Shown one piece after another: positions 50,515 to 59,403 of a stretch of 64,000 nucleotides of DNA. Numbering within the stretch: the stretch's first letter is position 1; each line of letters begins with the position of its first letter. The notes under the pieces are model-generated. The model had not been told where the DNA came from. It did no database searches and worked only from the letters and a program-made list of their open reading frames with translations. This DNA is from Maritimibacter sp. Its GTDB lineage: Bacteria; Pseudomonadota; Alphaproteobacteria; Rhodobacterales; Rhodobacteraceae. The position numbers were made by a program, and so were the translations under genes. The DNA is taken from NCBI GenBank assembly GCA_002695005.1, contig NZNT01000025.1, positions 229,595 through 293,594 on the forward strand, given 5' to 3'.

Positions 50515-51267
50515 TCAGGCCGCGAGCGGGCCGATATGGGGCCACCAGACCGTGGGGTCGGCGAAATCGACACCTGCGCGGGCGGCGAGCGTCGTGGTGA
50601 CGATTTCACCACCCTCTCCGGTCGACAGATCGAGGATCTGCGACTTGAACAGGTCGATGGCGGCGGCCCGGTCGGTGTCGCGGGCGCGCAGGAAATGGAT
50701 GCGCTGGCCGACGTAATCGGCAGCGTGGGTCATGGGCTCCAACATCTGGCGAAACAGTGCCGCGCGGGTATCGGCCCGGCCCGTCAGCTCGTCGAACGTG
50801 CCCAGCGGACAGGTCCAGTCGGGCGAGGCGCCGATGACCGTCACGTCCTCCACCCGGCTCACCATGCGCGTAGCGGCCAGCGCCACGTCGCCGCCGAGGC
50901 CAAGGCCCGTGAGCGACAGGGGCAGATCGCCGAAGCGCAGCCGTGCCCAGGTCGAGACGGTGGGAATATCGAGGATGGTTTCACCCAGCAGGGTCCAGAG
51001 CACGCGGGTGTAGTCCAGCGCGACTTCGGCGGAAAGGTCGGCATCGTCGTGGCGAGCGCCGTGGCGTTGCAGGTCGAGGGACACGGCGATGCGGCCCTGG
51101 CGATTGTAAAGTTCGAGCAGCTTGACCGTGTCTTCCTTGCGCTGTCCGAAATCGGGGACGTGGATGACGATCCCGGTGGGGGGCTCGTCCGGCAGGGTCC
51201 AGATCAGGGGAATATCGTCGAGGCGGGCCTCATGGTACGGGCGCAGGTAATGAATGCTGGCGGTCAT
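50515..51267 (-). CDS. Alpha/beta hydrolase-fold protein lacking the nucleophile
   Basis: 250 residues. IPLIWTLPDEPPTGIVIHVP, GRIAVSLDLQRHGARHDDAD and LSLTGLGLGGDVALAATRMV follow the alpha/beta-hydrolase plan, but the elbow GxSxG is GLGLGG (Gly123 where Ser is expected), and no convincing Asp/His pair is seen. It is probably a non-catalytic relative, perhaps a binding or regulatory protein. No operon partner other than the DUF2945 gene 54 nt downstream. Confidence 0.75.
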   Translation of the reverse strand: MTASIHYLRPYHEARLDDIPLIWTLPDEPPTGIVIHVPDFGQRKEDTVKLLELYNRQGRIAVSLDLQRHGARHDDADLSAEVALDYTRVLWTLLGETILDIPTVSTWARLRFGDLPLSLTGLGLGGDVALAATRMVSRVEDVTVIGASPDWTCPLGTFDELTGRADTRAALFRQMLEPMTHAADYVGQRIHFLRARDTDRAAAIDLFKSQILDLSTGEGGEIVTTTLAARAGVDFADPTVWWPHIGPLAA

Positions 51268-51350
51268 ATCACTGTCCTTTCGTTAATTCCCAACACATGT
51301 AAGCTCATTTTGTTCCCGTACCGTAAACGCACACATCATATTGATGTGAC

Positions 51351-51380
51351 AACGGCCCACCGCTTTCGCGATGGGCCGCT
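51351..51380 (-). terminator. Terminator of the SH3-domain gene
   Basis: An 11-bp stem CGGCCCATCGC/GCGGTGGGCCG (one G-U pair) with a GAAA tetraloop is followed by TTGT, about 30 nt after the stop codon. Confidence 0.78.
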
Positions 51381-51410
51381 TGGTCGTTCGGGTCACGACG
51401 GTCTGCGGTG

Positions 51411-52058
51411 TTACCGCACGACGCGCACGATCTGGCGGCTTTCGCCTTCGATGATGACGGTGTCGCCGTTGATGTTGGAGTAGGCATAGCCGTCCACATC
51501 GGGCACCGAATACATCTCGACGTTTTCCGGAACGGTCACGCCGACAACGGGCTCACCTTGCAGGAACACCGGCTCGACCGGATTGGCCTGAACGTAGGTG
51601 ATGACTTCCTGGTCGAGCGAGGCTGCCGTGCCGCCGCCGATCGCGCCGACTGCGCCGCCGATGGCCGCGCCGACGGGTCCGCCGAGCGCCGCGCCGATGG
51701 CTGCGCCGGTCGCGCCGGTGACAAAGGCCGCTTCGCCTGCGTCGGCTTCGTCGTATTCAACGACGGCGACGTTTTCCATCTCGGCGACCGGGGTCTCTTC
51801 CACGGTCAGGTAGGGCGAATAGGCCCAGCCGGTCGTGCCTTCGTAAGTGACTTCGCACCAGCCGGCCTGCGGCTGGCACCCGTTGAGATCGACCGTGCCC
51901 TGCGCGGGGATCACGCTGGCGATCTTGTAGTTCGGGCCGGGGCCCATGCGCAGGTTCAGATCGGTGGAGGCCGAAGCCGTGCCGGTCTGCGCGAAGGCCG
52001 CGCCGGCGCTCAGGGAAAGGGCCGCAGCGGACCCAAGCAGCAACGATTTCTTAAACAT
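51411..52058 (-). CDS. Secreted SH3-domain protein with glycine-zipper and DUF1236-type end
   Basis: A 215-residue envelope protein. Signal peptide ends near AAFAQ (23). A bacterial SH3 domain follows (DLNLRMGPGPNYKIASVIPA, GWCEVTYEGTTGWAYSPYL), then a glycine-zipper stretch (GATGAAIGAALGGPVGAAIG, about 115-145), able to insert in membrane, and a DUF1236-like end (ITYVQANPVEPVFLQGE). It may bind peptidoglycan or help keep envelope integrity. Function inferred from domains only. Confidence 0.86.
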   Translation of the reverse strand: MFKKSLLLGSAAALSLSAGAAFAQTGTASASTDLNLRMGPGPNYKIASVIPAQGTVDLNGCQPQAGWCEVTYEGTTGWAYSPYLTVEETPVAEMENVAVVEYDEADAGEAAFVTGATGAAIGAALGGPVGAAIGGAVGAIGGGTAASLDQEVITYVQANPVEPVFLQGEPVVGVTVPENVEMYSVPDVDGYAYSNINGDTVIIEGESRQIVRVVR

Positions 52059-52341
52059 GGTCGTCTCCTGTTTTCTGTGACGGCCGTTTCCGGCCCGTCT
52101 GGATGGTCCATCAACGAGCCGTGATCGTTTTGGGTTCCTGACGGCCTGTCCGATTGAGCGGGAGTGCGCGCATGCCGTCGCGGCAGGGTAAGACGTTAGT
52201 ATTCAATAGCTCACGGGCGCAATTGCAGGCCGACGGCAGCTGCGCCTTGGTCTGCGGGATTTCGCACAAGGTCGGTCAACTTGTGCGGTTCTGCACCAAA
52301 AGCCGGTTTTCCTTCCCGGCTCACCGGCATAATCACGAAGC

Positions 52342-53562
52342 ATGACCGACATCCCGGACACCCCGCAGGAAGCGAGCGCGCGCGCCCTGTCCTATCCCGA
52401 TTTCCGCCGCTACTACCTCGGCGCGGTCTGCGGGACGAACGGCGGCTGGGTGACGCGCATCCTTCTGTCGTGGCTCGCATGGGATCTGACCGGATCGCCG
52501 AGCTTCGTGGGTGTCATCGCGGCGACGAGCCTGCTGCCCGTGGCGGTCTTCGGCCCGTTCTTCGGCACGCTGGCCGACCGGATGTCGGCGCGGACCGGGT
52601 TTCAGCGCGTCTCGCTGTTCCTGCTCGCAATCCCGATCGTGCTGACCGCGCTGCTCGCGCTCGACGTGCTAACGCCGGTGCCGCTCTTTTTCCTGGCGCT
52701 GGCTTTCGGGACGGTAATGTCGGCCTATCACCCGGTGCGCCAGTCGCTCGGCCCGCGCCTCGTCGCGCGGCCCGCCATCGGGTCGGTCGTCGCGCTCGCC
52801 GCGCTCAACTTCAATATCGGGCGACTGCTGGCCCCGGCTATCGGCGGTCTTCTGATCGCGCAATACGGCACGCTGGTCACGTCTTTCCTCGGCATCGCAC
52901 TGGCCATCCCGAACGCGCTGATCGCGCCGACGCTGAACCCGCGGGAGGACGATCACAGCCAGCACGGCCGGATGCTCGACGATCTCAAGCAGGGGTTCAT
53001 GGTCGTCTGGACGCGCTGGCCGATCCGCCGGTCCATCATGCTCGCCGTGGCGGCCCTGGGCCTGACGCGCGGGGTGTCGGAGATCCTCGCACTCGTCGCG
53101 GACGGGATATTCGAGCGGGGCGCTTCGGGCCTTGGCCTGCTCACCTCGGCGGTCGGGGGCGGCGCGCTGGTCGCGGCCATTTTCCAGGTGGTCGCGGGCA
53201 ACCAGCTCGTGCGGCACAGGGCACTTCGGTTCGGGGTCATGTTCGTGGGGTTCGCGGGCGCGCTCGGCCTTGTCCATGCCCCGAGTTTCGAGAGTGCGCT
53301 GGTCCCGGCGGCTTTTGTCGGCTTCGCCTCGACCTATGTCGGGGTGTCGCTTCAGATCGGGGTGCAGGCGCGGCTGGAGGACGAACTGCGGGGGCGGGTC
53401 ATGTCGATCTGGATGCTGGCCAACACGGCATCGACCGCGTTCCTCGCCTTCGCGATCTCGACGGTGACGGAATGGACGGGAATGCCGCTGGCCACCACGC
53501 TGTTCGTGATCGTCTGCGCCGTGGCGACCGTCGCGATCTGGATACGCCCGGTCGGGGACTGA
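52342..53562 (+). CDS. MFS transporter
   Basis: A 406-residue major-facilitator protein with about twelve hydrophobic segments. LADRMSARTGFQRV is the loop 2-3 motif, and FRRYYLGAVCGTNGGWVTRI opens the first helix as in EntS-type enterobactin/macrolide exporters. The substrate is unknown. The stop lies 1 nt from that of the convergent ABC exporter gene, with no room for a terminator. Confidence 0.88.
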   Translation: MTDIPDTPQEASARALSYPDFRRYYLGAVCGTNGGWVTRILLSWLAWDLTGSPSFVGVIAATSLLPVAVFGPFFGTLADRMSARTGFQRVSLFLLAIPIVLTALLALDVLTPVPLFFLALAFGTVMSAYHPVRQSLGPRLVARPAIGSVVALAALNFNIGRLLAPAIGGLLIAQYGTLVTSFLGIALAIPNALIAPTLNPREDDHSQHGRMLDDLKQGFMVVWTRWPIRRSIMLAVAALGLTRGVSEILALVADGIFERGASGLGLLTSAVGGGALVAAIFQVVAGNQLVRHRALRFGVMFVGFAGALGLVHAPSFESALVPAAFVGFASTYVGVSLQIGVQARLEDELRGRVMSIWMLANTASTAFLAFAISTVTEWTGMPLATTLFVIVCAVATVAIWIRPVGD

Positions 53563-53563
53563 G

Positions 53564-55396
53564 CTACTCCGCCGCTTCCTCGCCCAGAAACCCGCCGGAC
53601 TGGCGCGTCCAGAGGTCGGCGTAGATCCCGCCCTTGGCGAGCAGTTCCTTATGCGTCCCCTCCTCGGCCACATGACCCCGGTCCAGCACGACGATGCGGT
53701 CCATGTGGGCAATGGTGGACAGGCGGTGGGCGATGGCGATGACCGTCTTGTCGGCCATGACATCATACAGCGTCTGCTGGATCGCCGCCTCGACCGCGCT
53801 GTCGAGGGCCGATGTCGCCTCGTCCAGCACAAGGATCGGCGCGTCCTTGAGGATCGCGCGAGCGATGGCGATGCGCTGACGCTGCCCGCCCGAGAGCTTC
53901 ACGCCACGTTCGCCCAGGTGCGCGTCATAGCCTTCGCGCCCGTCGGCATCCTCAAGATCCGCCACGAAATCCTGCGCCTCGGCGCGTTCGGTGGCGCGGA
54001 TCACGGCCTGTTCGTCGGCCTCGGGGTCGCCATACTGGATGTTCTCCCACGCCGAGCGGTTGAACATGGCGGTGTCCTGCGTGACCATGCCGATGGCGCG
54101 GCGCAGACTGTCCTGCGTGACGTGCCGGATGTCCTGCCCGTCTACGGTGATGCGCCCCGCCTCGGGGTCGTAAAGGCGAAGGAGCAGCGACACGAGCGTC
54201 GACTTGCCTGCCCCCGACGGCCCGACGATGGCAAGCTTTTCGCCCGCCCGGATCGTCAGGTCGATGTCCTGCACCCCGCCCTTCATCCGGCCATAGGCGA
54301 AGTCCACATGTTCGAACCGGATCTCACCCTCGGTGAGGTCCAGCGGCGTGGCCCCGGGCGCATCGCGCAGCTGCCGGTCCGGGGTGAGCGTGCGCATCCC
54401 GTCCTCGATCTCGCCGATGTCGCGGTAGAGCCCCATGAGCGCGAAGCTCACCCAGCCGGTCATCTGCGCCAGCCGGACCGAGATGGTGCCGGCGGCGACG
54501 ATATCGCCCTCGGTCGCGCTGCCCGACTGCCACGCAAGCAGCGTGCCGCCCACCAGCAGGACCGGCAGCGTCCCGGCGAGCGTCATGAGCACCAGCCGGA
54601 AGCTGGCCGAGAGGCGGCCGAAGTGGATCACCGTCTGGCGGAAGTCCTTGACCGCGTCGAGCGCGGCCCCGTCCTCATGCCCGGCATTGGCGAAGAGCTT
54701 GACCGTGCGGATGTTGGAGATCGTGTCGACGACCTTGCCCGTCACGACCGCGCGCGCCGCCGCCCGGTTCTTGGCCCGCTTGCGCACCTTCGGGATGAAA
54801 TAACGGATCACCGCGACATAGCCCGCGAGCCAGACCAGAAACAGCGGCGCGAGCCAGAGGTCGATCGAGGTGACGAGGGCGAAGGCCCCCACCAGCGAGG
54901 CCAGCGCGAAAGCCACCACGTTGATCGATTCCACCACGAGGTTCGTCATCGCGTTCGAGGTCTGCGCCTGCTTCTGCGCAAGGCGCCCGGCGAAGTCGCT
55001 GTCGAAGAAGTCGACCGACTGGCCCAGCATCCAGCGGTGCAGGCGCATGATGACCAGCGGCGAGATCGCTGGCGTCACCACCACCTGTGTCATCAGGTTG
55101 GACGCCGCGAAGATCAGGGGCCTGAGCACCATGAAAAAACCCAGCGCGAGGATGAACAGGCCCAGATTGGTGCGCGAAAAGACATCCTCGCGCCCGGTCT
55201 CGACCACCCCGTCGATCACCCGGCCCAGCACGAAGGCCGTCCCGGTTTCCGACAGACCGGCCAGCACCGAAACCGCGGCCGCGACGATCAGCACCGGCCA
55301 CGCCCCTTTCAACGTCCACCGCACGAAGGCCATGAGCGTGCCCGGAGGGGGGCCGTCCGCCGGGCGGAACGGGTCGATGAGGTTCGCGATCTTCAC
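53564..55396 (-). CDS. ABC exporter, permease-ATPase half-transporter 1
   Basis: A 610-residue half-transporter: six transmembrane helices (about 30-330), then the ATPase with Walker A GPSGAGKSTLVSLLLRLYDP, signature LSGGQRQRIAIARAILKDAP and Walker B ILVLDEATSALDS. It belongs to the MsbA/multidrug-lipid exporter class. It is adjacent to a close paralogue in the same direction (47-nt gap), so the two may form a heterodimer. Confidence 0.92.
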   Translation of the reverse strand: MKIANLIDPFRPADGPPPGTLMAFVRWTLKGAWPVLIVAAAVSVLAGLSETGTAFVLGRVIDGVVETGREDVFSRTNLGLFILALGFFMVLRPLIFAASNLMTQVVVTPAISPLVIMRLHRWMLGQSVDFFDSDFAGRLAQKQAQTSNAMTNLVVESINVVAFALASLVGAFALVTSIDLWLAPLFLVWLAGYVAVIRYFIPKVRKRAKNRAAARAVVTGKVVDTISNIRTVKLFANAGHEDGAALDAVKDFRQTVIHFGRLSASFRLVLMTLAGTLPVLLVGGTLLAWQSGSATEGDIVAAGTISVRLAQMTGWVSFALMGLYRDIGEIEDGMRTLTPDRQLRDAPGATPLDLTEGEIRFEHVDFAYGRMKGGVQDIDLTIRAGEKLAIVGPSGAGKSTLVSLLLRLYDPEAGRITVDGQDIRHVTQDSLRRAIGMVTQDTAMFNRSAWENIQYGDPEADEQAVIRATERAEAQDFVADLEDADGREGYDAHLGERGVKLSGGQRQRIAIARAILKDAPILVLDEATSALDSAVEAAIQQTLYDVMADKTVIAIAHRLSTIAHMDRIVVLDRGHVAEEGTHKELLAKGGIYADLWTRQSGGFLGEEAAE

Positions 55397-55443
55397 GTCA
55401 TCTACCTAAGCGCGGGGCACGCGGGGGCCAAGTCACCGCCGCG

Positions 55444-57270
55444 TTACCCACCCAGAAAGCCGCCCGACTGCCGCGCCCAGAGGCTCGCGTATGTGCCGCC
55501 CGCCGCGAGCAGTTCCTCATGCGTGCCGTCCTCGGCGATGCGGCCTTCGTCCATGACCACGATCCGGTCCATCGCGGCGATGGTGGAAAGCCGGTGCGCG
55601 ATAGCGATCACCGTCTTGCCCTCCATCATGCCGTAGAGCGTCTCCTGAATCGCCGCCTCGACCTCGCTGTCGAGGGCCGAGGTCGCCTCATCCAGCACGA
55701 GGATCGGCGCGTCCTTGAGCATCACGCGGGCGATGGCGATGCGCTGGCGCTGCCCGCCGGACAGCTTTACGCCCCGTTCGCCCACATGCGCGTCATAGCC
55801 GGTGCGCCCGCCCTGATCGGCGAGCGTGGCGATGAAGTCATGCGCCTCGGCGCGCCGGGCGGCGGCCACCATGTCGGCGTCGCTCGCGTCGGGCCGGCCA
55901 TAGAGGATGTTGGCCCGCACCGAGCGGTGGAGGAGCGAGCTGTCCTGCGTCACCATGCCGATGGACCGGCGCAGGCTGTCCTGCCGGACCTGCGCGACCT
56001 CCTGCCCGTCGATCAGGATGCGTCCCGCCTCGGCGTCGCGAAACCGCAGGAGCAGATTGACGAGCGACGACTTGCCTGCGCCGGAGCGCCCGACCAGCCC
56101 CACCTTCTGCCCCGCCGGGATGTCGAGCGTCACGTGGTCGAGCCCGCCCGAGCCCTTGCCGTAGTGGTGCGAGACATCCTCGAACCGGATCGCACCGGCT
56201 TCGACGGTCAAGGCAGGCGCGTCCGGTACATCGGTCACCGCGTGCGGCACGGCGATGGAGCGCAGGCCTTCGCGCATGACGCCCGCATGTTCGAACATCC
56301 GGATGGCGACCCACATGATCCAGCCGGACATGCCGTTGAGCCGCAGCGTGAGCGCCGAAGCCGCCGCCACGTCCCCGATCGTCACCCGGCCCGCGGACCA
56401 CAGCCAGATCGCCGGGCCCAGCATCCCGACGATCAGCAGGCCGTTCAGCACGTTCTGGCCGAAGGCCATCTCGGTCATCAGCCGCAGGAACCGTTGAAGC
56501 CGTGCGCGGTGGCGGCGCATCGCGGACAGGACATAGGCCTCCTCCGCCGTGCCCTGGCCGAAAAGCTTGACCGTCTCGATATTGGCATAGGCATCCACGA
56601 TCCGCCCGGTGACGAGCGAGCGGGCGTCCGACCACTTCTCGCTCGCGCTTTCGACGCGCAGCGAGATGTTGCGGGTGTACCAGACGAAGGCCCCGACCCA
56701 GAGCGCAAGCGGCAGGGCCAGCACCGGGTCCATGCCGCCAAGGATGATGAGAGCCGACAGGATGTAGGTGACGGAATACCAGATCGCCTCGAACGCCATG
56801 TAGGTGGAATCCTCCACCGCCGGGCCAAGCTGCATCACCCGGTTGGACAGCCGCCCGGCAAAGTCGTTCTGAAAGAACCCCATGCTCTGGCCCAGCAGGT
56901 GCTTGTGCGCCCGCCAGCGCACCTGATCCTGCATGTTGCCGACGAGGGTCTGCTCCAGAAACAGCCGCGAGACGAGGATCGCGACGGGACGGACCGCCAT
57001 CACCACGAAAGCGGCGAGCGCCAGTTCCCAGCCGTGGCTGCGCAGGATGCCCTCGGGCCCGGCGGCCTCCATCAGGTCCACGACCCGGCCGGTATAGGCG
57101 ATGACCCCGGTCTCGATGACCGCGACCAGCATCCCGGTCAGGGCGAGCCACAGAAGCTGCCCCCGGAAATTGACGAGATGCGAGCGCACATAAGGCCAGA
57201 TGCGCCCCGGCGGGGTGCGCGCGCGGAAGCGGGTGAAGGGATCGACGAGGTTTTCGAAAAATCGGAACAT
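55444..57270 (-). CDS. ABC exporter, permease-ATPase half-transporter 2
   Basis: A 608-residue half-transporter like its neighbour: membrane domain, Walker A GRSGAGKSSLVNLLLRFRDA, MVTQDSSLLHRSVRANILYG as the Q-loop region, LSGGQRQRIAIARVMLKDAP and ILVLDEATSALDS. Both Walker B glutamates are intact, so both ATP sites could work. It is the upstream gene of the pair. Substrate unknown (lipid or drug). Confidence 0.92.
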   Translation of the reverse strand: MFRFFENLVDPFTRFRARTPPGRIWPYVRSHLVNFRGQLLWLALTGMLVAVIETGVIAYTGRVVDLMEAAGPEGILRSHGWELALAAFVVMAVRPVAILVSRLFLEQTLVGNMQDQVRWRAHKHLLGQSMGFFQNDFAGRLSNRVMQLGPAVEDSTYMAFEAIWYSVTYILSALIILGGMDPVLALPLALWVGAFVWYTRNISLRVESASEKWSDARSLVTGRIVDAYANIETVKLFGQGTAEEAYVLSAMRRHRARLQRFLRLMTEMAFGQNVLNGLLIVGMLGPAIWLWSAGRVTIGDVAAASALTLRLNGMSGWIMWVAIRMFEHAGVMREGLRSIAVPHAVTDVPDAPALTVEAGAIRFEDVSHHYGKGSGGLDHVTLDIPAGQKVGLVGRSGAGKSSLVNLLLRFRDAEAGRILIDGQEVAQVRQDSLRRSIGMVTQDSSLLHRSVRANILYGRPDASDADMVAAARRAEAHDFIATLADQGGRTGYDAHVGERGVKLSGGQRQRIAIARVMLKDAPILVLDEATSALDSEVEAAIQETLYGMMEGKTVIAIAHRLSTIAAMDRIVVMDEGRIAEDGTHEELLAAGGTYASLWARQSGGFLGG

Positions 57271-57602
57271 GACGGGAAGTCCTGGTCTGAAAAGGGCCAG
57301 CGAAGTTGAAAATGTGCTGGGAAGATGCGGAAGGGCTATGCAGAGCCCGACAGGTTCGGGCCCTCAGCCGGTAAAGAAGACCCTGTCTGTTCGCATCGAA
57401 ACCTCCGTCATGGATGCGGATGTCATAGCGGGCGAAGGCGCGTTTGTCACCCTTCACGCGCCCTTCTCTGGTCCCGAAATACCTCGGAGGGGGCGGCGCG
57501 CTGCAAGCGCGACGGGGGAGGCTGGCCTCCCCCCACCGCGCTGACCCGCCAAAGGCGGGGCGGCGCAAGACCTGTGCGCCGCAGGCGCTCCATACGGTCG
57601 CG
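57271..57602. other. 332-nt region between the ABC exporter pair and meaB
   Basis: It contains the exporter promoter region and dispersed repeat copy C. No gene is seen. Confidence 0.55.
57471..57595 (+). repeat. Dispersed intergenic repeat, copy C
   Basis: Beginning CTTCTCTGGTCCCGAAATAC, then CTCGGAGGGGG, a GGGGGAGG/CCTCCCCC hairpin with loop CTGG (57514-57533), and GGGGCGGCGCAAGACCTGTG. The parts keep the same order as copy B and, for the start, copy D. Confidence 0.75.
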
Positions 57603-58580
57603 TCAGCGGCGCATCGTGGCGAGCATCTCGTCGGCGGCGGCGGTGGCCGATATCCGGCCTTCGGCCACGTCGCGGCCCAGCCGGTCGACCTCGGCGCGGA
57701 TGTCGGGGTCGGTGTGGAGGCGGGCGAGGAGGCCCGCACGCAGGTCTTCGAGGAACCAGTGGCGCGCCTGTTCGGCGCGGTTGCGCTCCCAATGACCCGA
57801 GGCGCGCCTGCCTTCGGCCAGTTCCGTCATCGCCTCCCACGCGTCGGGCAGACCCGCTTCCGTCACCGCCGATACGGTCATCGCCTTGGGAAAGCCCGCC
57901 GGGTCCTGCGGGCGTTTGCGCAGGAGCTTGAGCGCGCCCGCATAGTCCGCGCAGGTGCGCGTCGCGGTGGACTTCAGATCCCCGTCGGCCTTGTTGACGA
58001 GGATGATGTCGGCGATCTCCATGATCCCGCGCTTCACGCCCTGAAGCTCGTCGCCCCCGGCGGGTGCGAGGAGCAGGAGGAACAGGTCGGACATGTCGGC
58101 CACCATCGTCTCCGACTGGCCCACGCCCACCGTTTCGATCAGCACCACGTCGAAGCCCGCCGCCTCGCAGATCGCCACCGCTTCGCGCGTGCGGCGGGCG
58201 ACGCCGCCAAGCTGGCTCTGGCTCGGGGAGGGCCGGATAAAAGCCTCGCGTTTGCGCGACAGCTGTTCCATGCGGGTCTTGTCGCCCAGGATCGAGCCGC
58301 CGGAACGGGTCGAGCTTGGGTCGACGGCGAGAACGGCAACGCGCAGACCCTTGGCGATCAGGAACATGCCGAAGGCCTCGATGAAGGTGGATTTTCCCAC
58401 GCCCGGCGTGCCGGAGAGCCCGATGCGCAGCGCGGTCCGGCCCGCCCCCTTCAGCGCCTCGAGCAGGTCGACCGCCTGCGCGCGGTGATCGGCGCGGCCG
58501 CTTTCGACCAGCGTGATCGCCCGGCTCAGCGCCCTGCGGTCCCCGGCCATGACGCGCTCTGCAAGTTCGTCGATATCCAT
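57603..58580 (-). CDS. meaB: Methylmalonyl-CoA mutase-associated GTPase MeaB (ArgK)
   Basis: A 325-residue G3E-family GTPase that protects and reloads adenosylcobalamin mutases. P-loop [18 protein letters not shown] (50-67), [29 protein letters not shown] (switch region) and the base-recognition NKAD. It serves ethylmalonyl- or methylmalonyl-CoA mutase; ecm lies 53 kb away in the window and no mutase is adjacent. ATG chosen at MDIDELAE, preceded by GGGGGAGCG. Confidence 0.93.
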   Translation of the reverse strand: MDIDELAERVMAGDRRALSRAITLVESGRADHRAQAVDLLEALKGAGRTALRIGLSGTPGVGKSTFIEAFGMFLIAKGLRVAVLAVDPSSTRSGGSILGDKTRMEQLSRKREAFIRPSPSQSQLGGVARRTREAVAICEAAGFDVVLIETVGVGQSETMVADMSDLFLLLLAPAGGDELQGVKRGIMEIADIILVNKADGDLKSTATRTCADYAGALKLLRKRPQDPAGFPKAMTVSAVTEAGLPDAWEAMTELAEGRRASGHWERNRAEQARHWFLEDLRAGLLARLHTDPDIRAEVDRLGRDVAEGRISATAAADEMLATMRR

Positions 58581-58733
58581 ATCGCTCCCCCGGTTTGGTC
58601 CCTCTTGCAACGCTTGCGATGCGATGTCCAGCGCGGGCGAGATCAAGGCTTGCCTCAGGGGAAACGGCCCCCGAATATGGCCGCAATTGATTTTGCCGCC
58701 CCTTGTCGATTCCGTATTCTGGAGCCCCGTTTC

Positions 58734-59363
58734 ATGGTCCTGAGAGCCCTCGCCCTCGCAGCCCTCGTGATGGCTCCGGTGCAGGCGCAGGCGGCCGACT
58801 ACCTCATCAAGTTGCGCGGGATCACGGTGGGCACGCTTTCGGTCAAGGCGCGCGCGGGCGGGTCGGGCTTCGACTATGAGACCCGGTTCCGCACAACGGG
58901 CGTGGCGGGCGCGGTGCGCAACGTGCGCTTCGTGATGCGCTCGCTCGGCGCGATGGCCGGGCATCTGCCGGTGCCGCGCGCCTATGGCGAGCAGATGAAC
59001 ACCGGCGCGCGAGAGAGCGCGGCGTCGATCAAGTTCTCCGCCGACGACGGGAGGTGGGACCCGAACACGGCGCTGGTCTTCGCCTTTTCCGACCGGCCCC
59101 GTGCGGCGGGCTGCACGATCAAGCGCACGCTCTATGACGGGGAGCGCACCAACGATCTGTCACTGGCCGAGGTGAGGCGCTCTGGCGCGGCCTTGAGCTG
59201 TGCCGGGTCCATGACCCGTGTGGCGGGTTACACCGCCGAGCAGATGGCCAAACGCCCGCACCACAACCTGTCGGTCGACTACGTTCTGGCGGGCGACACC
59301 TATCGTTTCACCGGCGCGCGGGTGCAGACCGACTATGGCAGCGTGACGATCACCCCGCGCTAG
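58734..59363 (+). CDS. DUF3108 secreted protein
   Basis: A 209-residue periplasmic protein. The signal peptide ends near VQAQA (about 20). [20 protein letters not shown] and [20 protein letters not shown], then the end [18 protein letters not shown], agree with DUF3108, a beta-rich envelope domain of unknown role. GGAG lies upstream of the ATG. It precedes hrpB, 40 nt away. Confidence 0.82.
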   Translation: MVLRALALAALVMAPVQAQAADYLIKLRGITVGTLSVKARAGGSGFDYETRFRTTGVAGAVRNVRFVMRSLGAMAGHLPVPRAYGEQMNTGARESAASIKFSADDGRWDPNTALVFAFSDRPRAAGCTIKRTLYDGERTNDLSLAEVRRSGAALSCAGSMTRVAGYTAEQMAKRPHHNLSVDYVLAGDTYRFTGARVQTDYGSVTITPR

Positions 59364-59403
59364 CCCGCTTGCCGCGACGGCTGCGAGGCCCGATAACGGC
59401 GCC

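Noticed and set aside
53651..55636. Long forward frame of 661 codons opposite the ABC exporter
   Set aside because: His/Arg/Asp-rich composition without domain motifs; the reverse strand carries complete ABC motifs.
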